A stretch of DNA of 64,000 nucleotides from Acholeplasma laidlawii_A (GCF_030166555.2 NZ_CP126461.2); one strand, 5' to 3'. Positions 45,730 to 55,511 are shown, numbered from the stretch's first letter. Notes: generated by a model not told the origin, from the letters alone. Numbers and translations are program-made.

Positions 45730-46422
45730 TTGAAAAAGTATTTTGTCTTTTCTGATATTCATGGAAACTTAAGACCCTTAGTAGAAGCTTTACATAAAGT
45801 CGGTTTTGACATGGAAAATGAAAATCATATACTTTTATCTTTGGGGGATCATTTTGATCGTGGTGTTGAAAATTTGGAAGTATTAGGTTATTTAATGTAT
45901 TTTAATAAGTTAAATAGAATCATCATGATTAGAGGTAATCATGATGATTTCTTACTGGATTTTTTAAAAGGAACTTCAGATGGCATATTTAATATTCAAA
46001 AAAATGGTTTTGGTAATACCTTAGCCCAATTAGCTAGTAAAAATGCAACCACAATACCTAAGATGAGAGATTCTATTAATGAAAGATTTCCAGATTTAAT
46101 CGCACTTTTAGAATCCATGATTCACGAGTTTCAGTTAGGTAAATATATATTTACCCATGCAGGTTATGCCTATAGTAATAAACAAGGATGGTATTTATAT
46201 AACTTTGCATCTACACCCTATTTTTTAAAACATTTTGACACGAAAGACAATTATTATGTATTTGGTCATGCCCATGCTAAAGCTATGAATTATTACGAGT
46301 TAGGTGTTGAAAGTAATGATATCTTTGAAATAGATAATTTTATAGGCATTGATGCGAATACTGTGTTAACTAAAGAAGTTCATGTGTTAATTTTTGACGA
46401 AGATGGAAATAGACTGTTGTAA
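45730..46422 (+). CDS. Metallophosphatase (PPP-like serine/threonine phosphatase fold)
   Basis: About 230 residues. Metal motifs FSDIHGN, GDHFDRG, RGNHDDF, THAGY and GHAHA in order. Cytoplasmic phosphoesterase related to PrpA/ApaH-type enzymes. Start TTG at 45730 is placed 7 nt after GAGGTG; an upstream ATG at 45715 overlaps that ribosome site. Substrate unknown. Confidence 0.85.
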   Translation: MKKYFVFSDIHGNLRPLVEALHKVGFDMENENHILLSLGDHFDRGVENLEVLGYLMYFNKLNRIIMIRGNHDDFLLDFLKGTSDGIFNIQKNGFGNTLAQLASKNATTIPKMRDSINERFPDLIALLESMIHEFQLGKYIFTHAGYAYSNKQGWYLYNFASTPYFLKHFDTKDNYYVFGHAHAKAMNYYELGVESNDIFEIDNFIGIDANTVLTKEVHVLIFDEDGNRLL

Positions 46423-46445
46423 CTTATAAATAGATGTATTTGAAT

Positions 46446-46484
46446 AAAGAAATCCGCTTAGGTTTGTCCTAGGCGGATTTCTTT
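46446..46484. terminator. Strong bidirectional terminator between convergent genes
   Basis: 17-bp stem (46446-46462 / 46468-46484) with one G-U pair, 5-nt loop, A-run on the left and T-run on the right. Serves the phosphatase and gpmI. Confidence 0.9.
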
Positions 46485-46505
46485 ATCTATATTTTAAAAT
46501 ACTGA

Positions 46506-48041
46506 TTATATTTGTTCGATTAATGATTTACCAGTCATTGCTTTAGGTTTTTCAATACCTAATAAATCTAGTAATGTAGGTGCAACGTCACATAGTGCAC
46601 CACTATTTAATTTAATACCTTTTTTAGTTACTACAACTGGTACTAAGTTTGTTGTATGTGCTGTATGTGGTCTACCTTCTTGATCACGCATTTGTTCTGC
46701 ATTACCATGGTCAGCTAAGATGATTGCTACACCACCAAGTTCATTGATGATAAAGTCTGTAACTTTACCAACACACTCCACAGTCACTTCAACTGCCTTT
46801 TTAGTAGCTTCGATATTACCTGTATGTCCCACCATGTCTGGGTTTGCGAAGTTAAGGATCATTGTTTGATACTCGCCTGTTTTTAATTCTGCAATGACTT
46901 TATCAGTTAATTCATATGCTGACATTTCAGGTTTTAAATCATATGTTGGAACCTTTGGTGATTCCGCTAGAATTCTAGTTGAGTTCGCTAAAGGTACTTC
47001 TTTACCTCCATCAAAGAAGAAGGTAACGTGTGGATATTTTTCTGTTTCAGCTGCACGGATTTGTTTGAAACCATTTTTCTCAATAACTTCACCATATAGA
47101 TCATCAAATGTTTGAAGTTCGAATGCTAAAGGTCCTTTAACAGTTTCTTTATAATGCATCATTGATACTAAGAAGATGTTTTTGGGTGCTTTAGAAACAT
47201 TTAACATTGGTTTACCATCTGTGTAAATTGTTTTAGCAGCACTTGGATTAGATAATGCAGTTGCAATACGAATTGCTCTGTCAGGTCTAAAGTTTGCAAA
47301 GATGACGGCATCATCATTTTCAATTAGCCCTTTTTCGTTTACGATAAATGGTTTAATGAATTCATCTTGGATGCCACTCTTGTAACTAGATTCAATACCA
47401 TCCAGTGCACTGTTAAAGTGTGGGCCATCACCTAATGTCATAGCATCAAATGCTAATTGAATACGGTCCCAGTTGTTATCTCTATCCATTGCATAATATC
47501 TACCTGAAACTGTTGCTACATTAAAACCATAATCTACTAATGTTTTAACAAAACCATATCCAGATTCTTGTGGCGTATCACGGCCATCAGTAAATACATG
47601 CAGGTAAGTTTTATCTAAGATGTTTTGTTGTTTAACAAAATCATATAATGCTAAATAGTGTCCCATTTGAGCATGTACTCCACCATCAGAAACTAGACCC
47701 ATGATGTGTAGTTTAGAATTATGTTTCTTAGCATGTGCAACTGCATCTAAAAATGCTGGGTTCTTAAAAAAGGAACCATCTTTAATAGCAACATTAATTC
47801 TAGAAAGTGATTGCCAAACAATACGTCCAGCACCTAAGTTTAAGTGACCCACTTCACTATTACCCATTTGTCCTTCTGGTAAACCAACAGCCTCACCAGA
47901 TGTTACTAGTGTACTATTTGGATATTCTTTAAGTAAGTTGTCTAAATATGTTGTATCTGCAAGAGTTACAGAGTTTGAATCAGATGCTGGAGCTATACCA
48001 AGACCATCCATGATAATTAAAGCTGCAAATTTTTCTTTCAT
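46506..48041 (-). CDS. gpmI: 2,3-bisphosphoglycerate-independent phosphoglycerate mutase
   Basis: 511 residues, alkaline-phosphatase superfamily. Catalytic Ser62 in QMGNSEVGH; metal motifs IIMDGLG, ADHGNAEQM and HTAHTTNLVP. Interconverts 3- and 2-phosphoglycerate in glycolysis; enolase lies 1.3 kb away. Ribosome site GAGGT. Its 270-bp upstream region to the riboswitch shows only AT-rich sequence. Confidence 0.97.
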   Translation of the reverse strand: MKEKFAALIIMDGLGIAPASDSNSVTLADTTYLDNLLKEYPNSTLVTSGEAVGLPEGQMGNSEVGHLNLGAGRIVWQSLSRINVAIKDGSFFKNPAFLDAVAHAKKHNSKLHIMGLVSDGGVHAQMGHYLALYDFVKQQNILDKTYLHVFTDGRDTPQESGYGFVKTLVDYGFNVATVSGRYYAMDRDNNWDRIQLAFDAMTLGDGPHFNSALDGIESSYKSGIQDEFIKPFIVNEKGLIENDDAVIFANFRPDRAIRIATALSNPSAAKTIYTDGKPMLNVSKAPKNIFLVSMMHYKETVKGPLAFELQTFDDLYGEVIEKNGFKQIRAAETEKYPHVTFFFDGGKEVPLANSTRILAESPKVPTYDLKPEMSAYELTDKVIAELKTGEYQTMILNFANPDMVGHTGNIEATKKAVEVTVECVGKVTDFIINELGGVAIILADHGNAEQMRDQEGRPHTAHTTNLVPVVVTKKGIKLNSGALCDVAPTLLDLLGIEKPKAMTGKSLIEQI

Positions 48042-48311
48042 ATATATACCTCGTTTCTATTTCAATAGTATTATACTATACTTTGTAAAACGTTTAATTA
48101 TTTTATATATATGAAAGGGCATACATTTTTAAAATATTAAAAATATGTAAAAAATGAGCATATCTAAGCTGCTAAAGTATGCTAAATATAGATTGTGAAA
48201 ACCCATAATTAATACATTTAAAACCACATTTACATCCTAATAAGTTTAAAATTATCGTTTCTTTGGTATATATTTGTATATGATGTTATAATTTCTACGA
48301 ATCCAATTAAA

Positions 48312-48430
48312 TCATCTTCGGGGCGAGGCGCAATTCCTCACCGGCAGTTAAAGTCTGCGAGCAAATTTACATTTGCAGGATCCTGTGTAATTCAGGTACC
48401 GACAGTATAGTCTGGATGAGAGAAGAAAAT
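48312..48430 (+). promoter_or_regulatory. FMN riboswitch (RFN element)
   Basis: Conserved GGGGCGAGGCGCAATTCC, ACCGGCAGT and GGATGAGAGAAGA landmarks are present in order. A terminator hairpin follows, so FMN binding should shut off ribU by premature termination. Confidence 0.95.
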
Positions 48431-48452
48431 TATTCCTTTTTTAGGTATTTTT

Positions 48453-48491
48453 GGTTACCCGAACTTTATTTTGTTGGGTAACTTTTTATTT
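48453..48491 (+). terminator. Riboswitch expression-platform terminator
   Basis: Stem GTTACCC (48454-48460) / GGGTAAC (48476-48482) with inner AAC/GTT pairs, then TTTTTATTT. Confidence 0.85.
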
Positions 48492-48508
48492 ACTAAGGAG
48501 GTTGCCAC

Positions 48509-49237
48509 ATTCAACAAATTATAGAGTTTCTACAAAATAATATGCAAATTATAGAGATAAGTTTAATTACTATCTTTGCGATTGCATTAATCATCTTATT
48601 TATCTTTGCTTTTAAAGTTGAAGGTAAACTAGAAAGTCATACTAAGAGAGTGAAAAAAATGGTTACAATATCCATTTTATCTGCAATCAGTGTGATACTT
48701 TATTATTTCATAAAGTTCCCGCTTGGCTGGATACTGCCATTTATTCCACAATTTTTGGATATACAGTTCTCAGCACTTCCAATTTATATTGGTGGATTCA
48801 TGTTTGGTCCAATTAGTGGGAGTATTATTGCCATTATAAGGTTCATAGTGAAGTTACCGGGATCCACTACACTAGGTACAGGAGAACTAGCCGACTTACT
48901 TATTGGGCTTGCTACTGTATTAGTATCCTCAATAATGTATCATAAAAATAAGACGAAAAGAACTGCGAGAACAGCTTCAATTTCAATTGTTTTTGTTTGG
49001 GTTATTGCAGCTGTTTTATCTAACTGGTTATTCATATTACCTTTTTATATGAATCTTTACGGTTTTGATGCCGTCTTAGGCATGTTAACAGTTATACCGG
49101 GTGTCAATGAACAAAATTATATGTTGTTGTATATTTTATATGCAGTTATACCGTTTAACATTATTTTGTCAGGTATGGTAAGTTTCTTAACCTTTGTTTT
49201 ATACAAACGTTTATCAATTGTTTATAAAAAGATTTAG
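48509..49237 (+). CDS. ribU: Riboflavin transporter, ECF S component RibU
   Basis: Membrane S component for riboflavin, about six segments; controlled by the FMN riboswitch. The first ATG (48542) lies 40 nt downstream of the perfect AAGGAGG (48495-48501). An in-frame ATT at 48509 is exactly 7 nt after it, so I set the start there. This adds 11 residues (IQQIIEFLQNN) that resemble the next residues MQIIEI. From 48542 the protein is 231 residues. Energy-coupling ECF proteins lie elsewhere. Confidence 0.8.
   Translation: MQQIIEFLQNNMQIIEISLITIFAIALIILFIFAFKVEGKLESHTKRVKKMVTISILSAISVILYYFIKFPLGWILPFIPQFLDIQFSALPIYIGGFMFGPISGSIIAIIRFIVKLPGSTTLGTGELADLLIGLATVLVSSIMYHKNKTKRTARTASISIVFVWVIAAVLSNWLFILPFYMNLYGFDAVLGMLTVIPGVNEQNYMLLYILYAVIPFNIILSGMVSFLTFVLYKRLSIVYKKI
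48515..48556 (+). repeat. 12-bp direct repeat at the ribU start
   Basis: CAAATTATAGAG at 48515-48526 and again at 48545-48556, offset 30 bp (ten codons, in frame). Confidence 0.8.
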
Positions 49238-49363
49238 TTAAATATTCTATAATTAGAGTAAGTATGCGTTTTCATTGCAACATTACTTTCACTAAAGGTT
49301 TAATTATTGTATAATATAGATGGAAAAATTCTATAAAAAAATTTTATAAAGGAGAATTAAAAT

Positions 49364-50659
49364 ATGCCATTTATTACAAGCGTATATGCTAGAGAAGTAC
49401 TTGATAGCCGTGGTAACCCAACTGTTGAAGTTGAAATCGTTACAGACTCAGGTGCATTTGGTAGAACATTAGTACCATCAGGTGCTTCAACAGGTGAACA
49501 CGAAGCTGTTGAATTACGTGACGGTGATAAATCACGTTACTTAGGTAAAGGTGTTTTAAAGGCTGTTGAAAATGTTAATGACATTATCGGACCAGCAATC
49601 TTAGGAGATTCAGTTTTAGATCAAGTAGCTCTTGATAGAAAATTAATCGCTTTAGATGGTACAAAAAACAAAGGTAAATTAGGTGCAAACGCTATTTTAG
49701 GTGTTTCAATTGCTGCTGCTAAAGCTGCTGCTGATTTATTAAACCTTGAATTATACCAATACTTAGGCGGATTTAACGCTAAACAATTACCAGTTCCAAT
49801 GATGAACATCATCAATGGTGGTGCACACTCAGATGCTCCAATCGACTTCCAAGAATTTATGGTTTTCCCAGTAGGTGCACCTTCATTTAAAGAAGCAATC
49901 CGTTGGGGAGCTGAAATCTTCCATGCTTTAAAAGCTATTTTAAAGAAAAAAGGTCTTTCAACTGCAGTAGGTGATGAAGGTGGATTTGCTCCAAACTTAG
50001 CATCTAATGAAGATACAATCGATAACATTTTAGAAGCTATTAAAAATGCTGGTTATAAAGCTGGTGAAGAAGTATTTATCGGTTTTGACGTAGCTGCTTC
50101 AGAATTCTTTGATAAAGCTAAAGGTAAATATGTATTCAAAAAATCTACAAAAGAAGAATTTACTTCTGCTGAATTAGTAGAATACTATGCTGGATTAGTT
50201 CAAAAATACCCAATCATCTCAATTGAAGATGGTATGGATGAAAATGACTGGGATGGCTGGAAGTTATTAACTGACAAATTAGGTTCAAAAATCCAATTAG
50301 TTGGGGATGACCTATTTGTTACAAACACTGAATATCTTGCAAGAGGTATCAAAACAAATACAGCGAACTCAATTTTAATTAAAGTAAACCAAATTGGTAC
50401 ATTAACTGAAACTTTTGACGCAATCGAAATGGCTAAACGTGCTGGTTATACAGCAGTTATCTCACACCGTTCAGGTGAAACAGAAGATACAACAATTGCT
50501 GATATCGCTGTTGCTGCAAACACAGGACAAATTAAAACTGGTTCAGCTTCACGTACAGACCGTGTTGCTAAATACAACCAATTAATGCGTATTGAAGATC
50601 AACTAGGTGAAGATGCTGTTTACTTAGGTAAAGATTCATTCTACAACCTAAAAAAATAA
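49364..50659 (+). CDS. eno: Enolase
   Basis: 431 residues, full length. Motifs ITSVYAREVLDSRGNPT, GAHSDAPIDFQEFM, EDGMDENDWDGW, GDDLFVTN, IKVNQIGTLTE and SHRSGETEDTTIAD. Converts 2-phosphoglycerate to PEP. Strong AAAGGAG site and codon bias toward GCT, GAA and TTA fit high expression. A TATAAT -10 at 49310-49315 lies upstream. Confidence 0.98.
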   Translation: MPFITSVYAREVLDSRGNPTVEVEIVTDSGAFGRTLVPSGASTGEHEAVELRDGDKSRYLGKGVLKAVENVNDIIGPAILGDSVLDQVALDRKLIALDGTKNKGKLGANAILGVSIAAAKAAADLLNLELYQYLGGFNAKQLPVPMMNIINGGAHSDAPIDFQEFMVFPVGAPSFKEAIRWGAEIFHALKAILKKKGLSTAVGDEGGFAPNLASNEDTIDNILEAIKNAGYKAGEEVFIGFDVAASEFFDKAKGKYVFKKSTKEEFTSAELVEYYAGLVQKYPIISIEDGMDENDWDGWKLLTDKLGSKIQLVGDDLFVTNTEYLARGIKTNTANSILIKVNQIGTLTETFDAIEMAKRAGYTAVISHRSGETEDTTIADIAVAANTGQIKTGSASRTDRVAKYNQLMRIEDQLGEDAVYLGKDSFYNLKK

Positions 50660-50678
50660 TTATTAAAATATAAGTGTG

Positions 50679-50708
50679 AAGTGCTGCAATTAATTTGCAG
50701 CACTTTTT
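50679..50708 (+). terminator. Terminator of eno
   Basis: Stem AAGTGCTGCA / TGCAGCACTT with a 7-nt loop and five T. Confidence 0.9.
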
Positions 50709-50719
50709 ATTTAGAAGAG

Positions 50720-50757
50720 AAAGAATATATATTTTATATATAAAATCCATATTCTTT
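50720..50757. repeat. Nested palindromes upstream of mgsA
   Basis: Outer arms AAAGAATAT (50720-50728) / ATATTCTTT (50749-50757) enclose a 16-bp perfect palindrome ATTTTATATATAAAAT (50731-50746). A TATAAT at 50780-50785 follows, about 50 bp before mgsA. Confidence 0.6.
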
Positions 50758-50834
50758 CGATGAGTGTCTGTTATCATGTTATAATATTTAGTGATAGACA
50801 TAGAATTAAACATATACATTATGGGGGTAATCAT

Positions 50835-51203
50835 ATGAGAATAGCGCTCATTGCACATGATAAAAAGAAAGAGTTAATGATTCAATTTGCTAAAGATCAT
50901 GAAGACTATTTATCAAACCATATAATATACGCAACAGGTACAACTGGTAAACGTATTATGGAAAACACAAAACTCAAAGTAAATTTAAAAAAATCAGGTC
51001 CACTAGGTGGTGACCAAGAAATTGGTTCAATGATTGCTAATGGTAAACTTGATTTAGTATTTTTCTTTAGAGACCCATTAACTGCACAACCACATGAACC
51101 TGATGTATCTGCATTATTAAGACTTTGCGATGTTTATGATGTTCCATTAGCAACTAATAATGCTGCAGCGGACTTGTTTATCAAACACTTAAAAGGGAAG
51201 TAA
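50835..51203 (+). CDS. mgsA: Methylglyoxal synthase
   Basis: 122 residues. Motifs ATGTTGKRI, SGPLGGDQEIG, FFFRDPLTAQPHEPDV and PLATNNAAAD. Converts DHAP to methylglyoxal, a bypass of lower glycolysis. ATG at 50835 behind GGGGG; the upstream frame from 50760 is not conserved. Confidence 0.95.
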   Translation: MRIALIAHDKKKELMIQFAKDHEDYLSNHIIYATGTTGKRIMENTKLKVNLKKSGPLGGDQEIGSMIANGKLDLVFFFRDPLTAQPHEPDVSALLRLCDVYDVPLATNNAAADLFIKHLKGK

Positions 51204-51208
51204 TCTAT

Positions 51209-51844
51209 ATGAAACAAGAGTTCACACCTAAAGAACTCCAAAAGATGGAGCAACAAAGACGTAAAAAAAGAAATGTAAAAGACTTTATAAATAAAGATTA
51301 TATTGATGAAAAAGGTGATGCTATTGTTGATGTGGTCATCAATGATCGCAGTCAGCTCTTTTCACCATATTCTAATAAAATGTTATTAAAAAATGAAATA
51401 TTTACGTATTTAGATACAATTGCTGATCCGATTCCAAATATTTATCCATTAGTCATTAATTTTATTGTTACAGACTTATCAACGATTAACCAAGAATATG
51501 TTAAAGAAGCTTTGAAAAGATATTACTGGTTTAGTTATAAGGTAATGGAATCTAAACTAAGAAGAGATTTTATATTTATATTTGTTTATTTTATATTAGG
51601 TTTATTATTAATCATTGGATTTAACTTGATTAATTTTGAAGAACTAGGGATTAATGCTACATGGCAACGCGTTATAGATAGTGTAATTACTATCTTTGTA
51701 TGGGTTATTGTTTGGGAAGCTATTTCCCAACTCATCATTGGTCGTAAAGAAAAAAAGGATGAAATGCTTAACGAAAAGCAAATGGCTCTAGCTGAAATCA
51801 AGTTTTATGAAAGTTTAAGTGATGCAGATACTAAAGTCAATTAA
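51209..51844 (+). CDS. Hypothetical membrane protein
   Basis: 211 residues, basic N-terminal region (EQQRRKKRNVKDF), two membrane segments near 127-148 and 158-180, charged C-terminal tail. No recognised domain. Sits between mgsA and rnr in the same direction, 5 bp after mgsA. Confidence 0.65.
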   Translation: MKQEFTPKELQKMEQQRRKKRNVKDFINKDYIDEKGDAIVDVVINDRSQLFSPYSNKMLLKNEIFTYLDTIADPIPNIYPLVINFIVTDLSTINQEYVKEALKRYYWFSYKVMESKLRRDFIFIFVYFILGLLLIIGFNLINFEELGINATWQRVIDSVITIFVWVIVWEAISQLIIGRKEKKDEMLNEKQMALAEIKFYESLSDADTKVN

Positions 51845-51860
51845 CAAAAATGAGAAAAGA

Positions 51861-51873
51861 GGTGTCTGACACC
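51861..51873 (+). promoter_or_regulatory. Inverted repeat at the rnr ribosome site
   Basis: GGTGTC T GACACC immediately before the ATG at 51874; a hairpin of about four pairs would sequester the AGAGGTG ribosome site. Confidence 0.5.
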
Positions 51874-54060
51874 ATGAATAAAAAATTTATTAAATGGTTT
51901 TATGACCAAAAAAATATACAAGTATCTTATGAACTTGTAAAAGAAGTATATAAAGAGAAAACCGATGAGTTATTAGAATCACATAAAGAGTATTTTGATA
52001 TTATAGATAAAGTATACATTCAATTAAAAAAGCGCTATGCATTAGGAAAAATTACGATCAAAAGAACTATCGCTTTTTTAATGATGCCAGAAGGTTTAAA
52101 AGATATTGCTATTGATTTATTTGATTTAAATGGGGCGATGGAAAGTGATATTGTACTTGCGGATATTGTAGGATACAACCCATATATTAAAGAGATTATT
52201 CACTCAAACTTAACTAAGTTAATCGCAGACGTTAAAATACGTAGTGATAAGAAGATGAGATTTGATGCGAATGAAGCTCAAAATAAATTAATTATTGTAA
52301 AAGATGTACCAGATTATCTAGTAGACGGACATGTTGTGCTACTTGATGTAACTGAAGTTACAAGAACTCAAATATTTACTAAATTTAGAGAAGTTATAGG
52401 TCATAAAAACGATCCAGACATGGAAATTGTTAAGATTGTTTATGAATATGAATGGCCACTTAAATTTAGTAAAGAAGTATTAAATGAACTACATCATATC
52501 CAAATCGATCATGATTATGAACGTAAAACAAGAAGAGATATCACAGATAAATTAGTTGTAACAATAGATGGTGCAGATGCAAAAGACTTAGATGATGCGA
52601 TTAGTTTAGAATATTTAGAAAATGGTAATTTTAAGTTAGGTGTTCATATCGCAGACGTCTCATATTTTGTAAGAGAAGGTAGCTATTTAAATGAGGCGGC
52701 TTATAATCGTGCAACATCAGTATACTTAGCAGATAGAGTGATTCCTATGATACCTCATGGTTTAAGCAATGATTTATGTAGTTTAAATCCAAATGAAAAT
52801 AAATATACGATTACTTGTGAAATGGAATTAAACCCTGAAATAGAAGTGGTTAGTTATGATATTTATGCATCCATTATCCAAAGTAAACATCGCCTAACCT
52901 ATCACGATGTGAATCAACTATTTAAAGAAGATCAATCTACGGGTTTTAAGGAAGTAGATAAGATGTTAATTACGATGAATGAGATTGCTCAAAAGTTAAA
53001 ACAAATACGTCAAGAACGTGGTGCGATTGATTTTAATTCTACAGAACTTAAATTTGTATTAGATGTCAATGGTGATGTTTTAGGTGTTGAAGAGCGCACC
53101 ACAGATGAGGCAGAAGCATTAATTGAGTCCTTCATGATACTTGCAAATGAAACAGTCTCAAGACATTTCTTCTTTAATGATTTACCAGGTATTTATCGAA
53201 TTCATGAAAAGCCTACCTCAGAAAAATTAGATATTGCTTTTGAATCCAGTGCTAAACTCGGTTTTAGAGTTGATCAAAGTGCTAAATCAAGCGCTCAAAA
53301 ACTTCAAAGATTAACAAAAAAAGTTGTAGACACGCCTTACGAATATATTATTAATATGATTTTATTAAGAAGTATGCAAAAAGCAATATACTCAGAAAAA
53401 CCAATTGGCCACTTTGGTCTAGGTAGTGCGTATTACTCACACTTTACATCGCCAATTAGAAGATATCCAGACCTTTTACTACACCGTATGATTAGAGACT
53501 TAATCCTAAATAATCCGGATGCTGAAACCCTTAAAAAATTAAAGAAACACTATAGAGATTTAATGCCTTCATATTCAGAGCATACGTCTAATCAAGAACG
53601 TCAAGCTGTAAATATGGAACGCGAAGTCAATAAATTAAAGAGTCGTCAATATATGACACAGTTTATTAATCAGTCTTTTGATGGACAAATTGTATCTATG
53701 ATGCCAAGTGGATTCTTTGTGAAATTAGAAAATGGTATTGAAGGATTAGTGAACGTTAGAAACGTAAATCAATATTTAATCTATGATGATGAAGCACTCT
53801 TATTTTATACAGAACGTGGTAAGAGATACCGATTAGGTGATAAAATTAGAGTAAAGCTCATTAAAGTAGATGAAGTAGAAAACAATATCGACTTTACAAT
53901 TGATCCACAAAACAAAGCAGAAGACTATAAAACACATAAAACAAGTACATCTAAGGTTAAACGTAAACCCAATCCGGCAGATATGGGAAAATCTAGAACC
54001 GCTAAATCTAAAGCACCAATAAGAGGTAAAAAAGGATTTGGACCTAAGAAAAAAAGATAG
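51874..54060 (+). CDS. rnr: Ribonuclease R
   Basis: About 728 residues. Cold-shock domains, RNB catalytic domain with DGADAKDLDDAISLE, a C-terminal S1 domain (GQIVSMMPSGFFVKLENGIEGLV) and a Lys-rich tail. 3'-5' exoribonuclease for structured RNA, with SmpB in trans-translation. Start ATG 51874; the ATG at 51850 lacks a ribosome site. Precedes smpB as in many Firmicutes. Confidence 0.96.
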   Translation: MNKKFIKWFYDQKNIQVSYELVKEVYKEKTDELLESHKEYFDIIDKVYIQLKKRYALGKITIKRTIAFLMMPEGLKDIAIDLFDLNGAMESDIVLADIVGYNPYIKEIIHSNLTKLIADVKIRSDKKMRFDANEAQNKLIIVKDVPDYLVDGHVVLLDVTEVTRTQIFTKFREVIGHKNDPDMEIVKIVYEYEWPLKFSKEVLNELHHIQIDHDYERKTRRDITDKLVVTIDGADAKDLDDAISLEYLENGNFKLGVHIADVSYFVREGSYLNEAAYNRATSVYLADRVIPMIPHGLSNDLCSLNPNENKYTITCEMELNPEIEVVSYDIYASIIQSKHRLTYHDVNQLFKEDQSTGFKEVDKMLITMNEIAQKLKQIRQERGAIDFNSTELKFVLDVNGDVLGVEERTTDEAEALIESFMILANETVSRHFFFNDLPGIYRIHEKPTSEKLDIAFESSAKLGFRVDQSAKSSAQKLQRLTKKVVDTPYEYIINMILLRSMQKAIYSEKPIGHFGLGSAYYSHFTSPIRRYPDLLLHRMIRDLILNNPDAETLKKLKKHYRDLMPSYSEHTSNQERQAVNMEREVNKLKSRQYMTQFINQSFDGQIVSMMPSGFFVKLENGIEGLVNVRNVNQYLIYDDEALLFYTERGKRYRLGDKIRVKLIKVDEVENNIDFTIDPQNKAEDYKTHKTSTSKVKRKPNPADMGKSRTAKSKAPIRGKKGFGPKKKR

Positions 54061-54078
54061 TACACAAAGGAATCTCAT

Positions 54079-54528
54079 ATGAAAATTATTACTCAAAATA
54101 AAAAAGCACATTTTGAATATTTTATTGAACAAAAATTTGTGGCTGGTATTAAACTTCAAGGTAGTGAAGTTAAAAGTATCAGGGCAGGTAAATGTTCAAT
54201 CAATGAAGCCTATATCACATTTAGAAATGGAGAAGTTTTTATCTTAAACATGCACATTGCAAAATTTGATGCATCCTCTATTTTTAATCATGAAGAAACA
54301 AGAACTAGAAAACTGTTATTAAATCGAAGTGAAATTGATAAGCTAATGGGAGCACAAACTAGAGATGGTATGACAATTATTCCTCTAACTGTAGAACTTC
54401 ATGAAGGTTTAATTAAAGTTGTCATAGCTCTTGCAAAAGGTAAAAAGTTGTTTGATAAACGTGAAACGATTAAAGAACGTGATATTAAACGTGAACAACA
54501 ACAATCACTTAAAGGTAAAATAAGATGA
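54079..54528 (+). CDS. smpB: SsrA-binding protein SmpB
   Basis: 149 residues. N-terminal NKKAHFEYFIEQKFVAGIKLQGSEVKSIRAG and basic C-terminal tail (KRETIKERDIKREQQ). Binds tmRNA for ribosome rescue. 18 bp after rnr. No ssrA is seen in the 54.5-64 kb stretch that I checked. Confidence 0.97.
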   Translation: MKIITQNKKAHFEYFIEQKFVAGIKLQGSEVKSIRAGKCSINEAYITFRNGEVFILNMHIAKFDASSIFNHEETRTRKLLLNRSEIDKLMGAQTRDGMTIIPLTVELHEGLIKVVIALAKGKKLFDKRETIKERDIKREQQQSLKGKIR

Positions 54529-55511
54529 ACCAAAAAATAAAAGTGGGATTAATGCTTGGTGGCGGTGGTGCAAAGGGAACTTACCAACTAGGTGTCATCA
54601 AGGCATTAGAAGAATTAAATCTCTTAAAACACATTGATGCAATATCAGGTGTTTCAATAGGTGCAATCAACACACTTTTATTAATGAGCAAAAAAATCCA
54701 TAAAGAAATGGTCAAGATTTGGGATATCATGGACTCAGAAAATGTCTTTGGTTCAAAACAATCTATCTTAAAAGAAAAAAGACTTTTTGATTTTAGACCG
54801 GTTGCAGAAAAGTTAATTGAAAGTGTAGAACTTAAACGCATTAAAAGATCTAAGTATCAATGTTTTGCAACTGCAGCACGTATTTATGATAAGGAATCAT
54901 TTATACATCAAATTAAAACAGATACCATGGAAAAGAAAGTATTTCATTTAAATGAAGTAGAAGATCCCTTCATTTCAGTGATGGCATCCTCTTCAATTCC
55001 ACTGGTATTTGGTCCAACAACTATTGGCGAACATAAATATGTAGACGGTGGTGTTATTGATAACTATCCTGTACAACCTCTAATTGATGCAGGGTGCAAC
55101 TTTATTTTTGCAATTGCATTAGATGACTGGTTTAATCCACATATTTATGATAATCATGATATTACAATTGTTAACTTTACATCCACATCTGCATTTGAAT
55201 CCAATCGTTTAGCAGATATGTTAGATGTTGTGAAGTTTAATCCGGAATTTAAAACTGAAAAAGAAGAACTTGGATACTATGTGGCTAAAACAATGATCTC
55301 AAAAATGATAGATGAACGCATGATCAAGCGTTCCTTTGGCTTTACATCCTTTATAAAAAAGACTGGTTTTAAAGTTTTAGAACTATCCAAATTTGAAGAG
55401 ATGTTTGTGAAACATCGAAAACTTCAGGAACGATCAAAACTAAAGAAAATGATTAAAGAAAATAAAAAGTTAAGAAAAAGTAAAAAAGGGGTAGAACAAG
55501 TAAATGAATGA
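54525..55511 (+). CDS. Patatin-like phospholipase
   Basis: 328 residues. Oxyanion-hole GGGGAKGTYQ near residue 12, nucleophile GVSIG (about residue 44) and dyad Asp in VDGGVIDNYP. Probably hydrolyses membrane lipids or lipid esters; C-terminal 30 residues are a Lys-rich extension. Overlaps smpB by 4 bp and pairs with a PAP2 phosphatase downstream. Confidence 0.88.
   Translation: MNQKIKVGLMLGGGGAKGTYQLGVIKALEELNLLKHIDAISGVSIGAINTLLLMSKKIHKEMVKIWDIMDSENVFGSKQSILKEKRLFDFRPVAEKLIESVELKRIKRSKYQCFATAARIYDKESFIHQIKTDTMEKKVFHLNEVEDPFISVMASSSIPLVFGPTTIGEHKYVDGGVIDNYPVQPLIDAGCNFIFAIALDDWFNPHIYDNHDITIVNFTSTSAFESNRLADMLDVVKFNPEFKTEKEELGYYVAKTMISKMIDERMIKRSFGFTSFIKKTGFKVLELSKFEEMFVKHRKLQERSKLKKMIKENKKLRKSKKGVEQVNE

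Noticed and set aside
49621..50028. 135-residue minus-strand reading frame
   Set aside because: Lies inside eno, which is complete and conserved; a shadow caused by codon bias.
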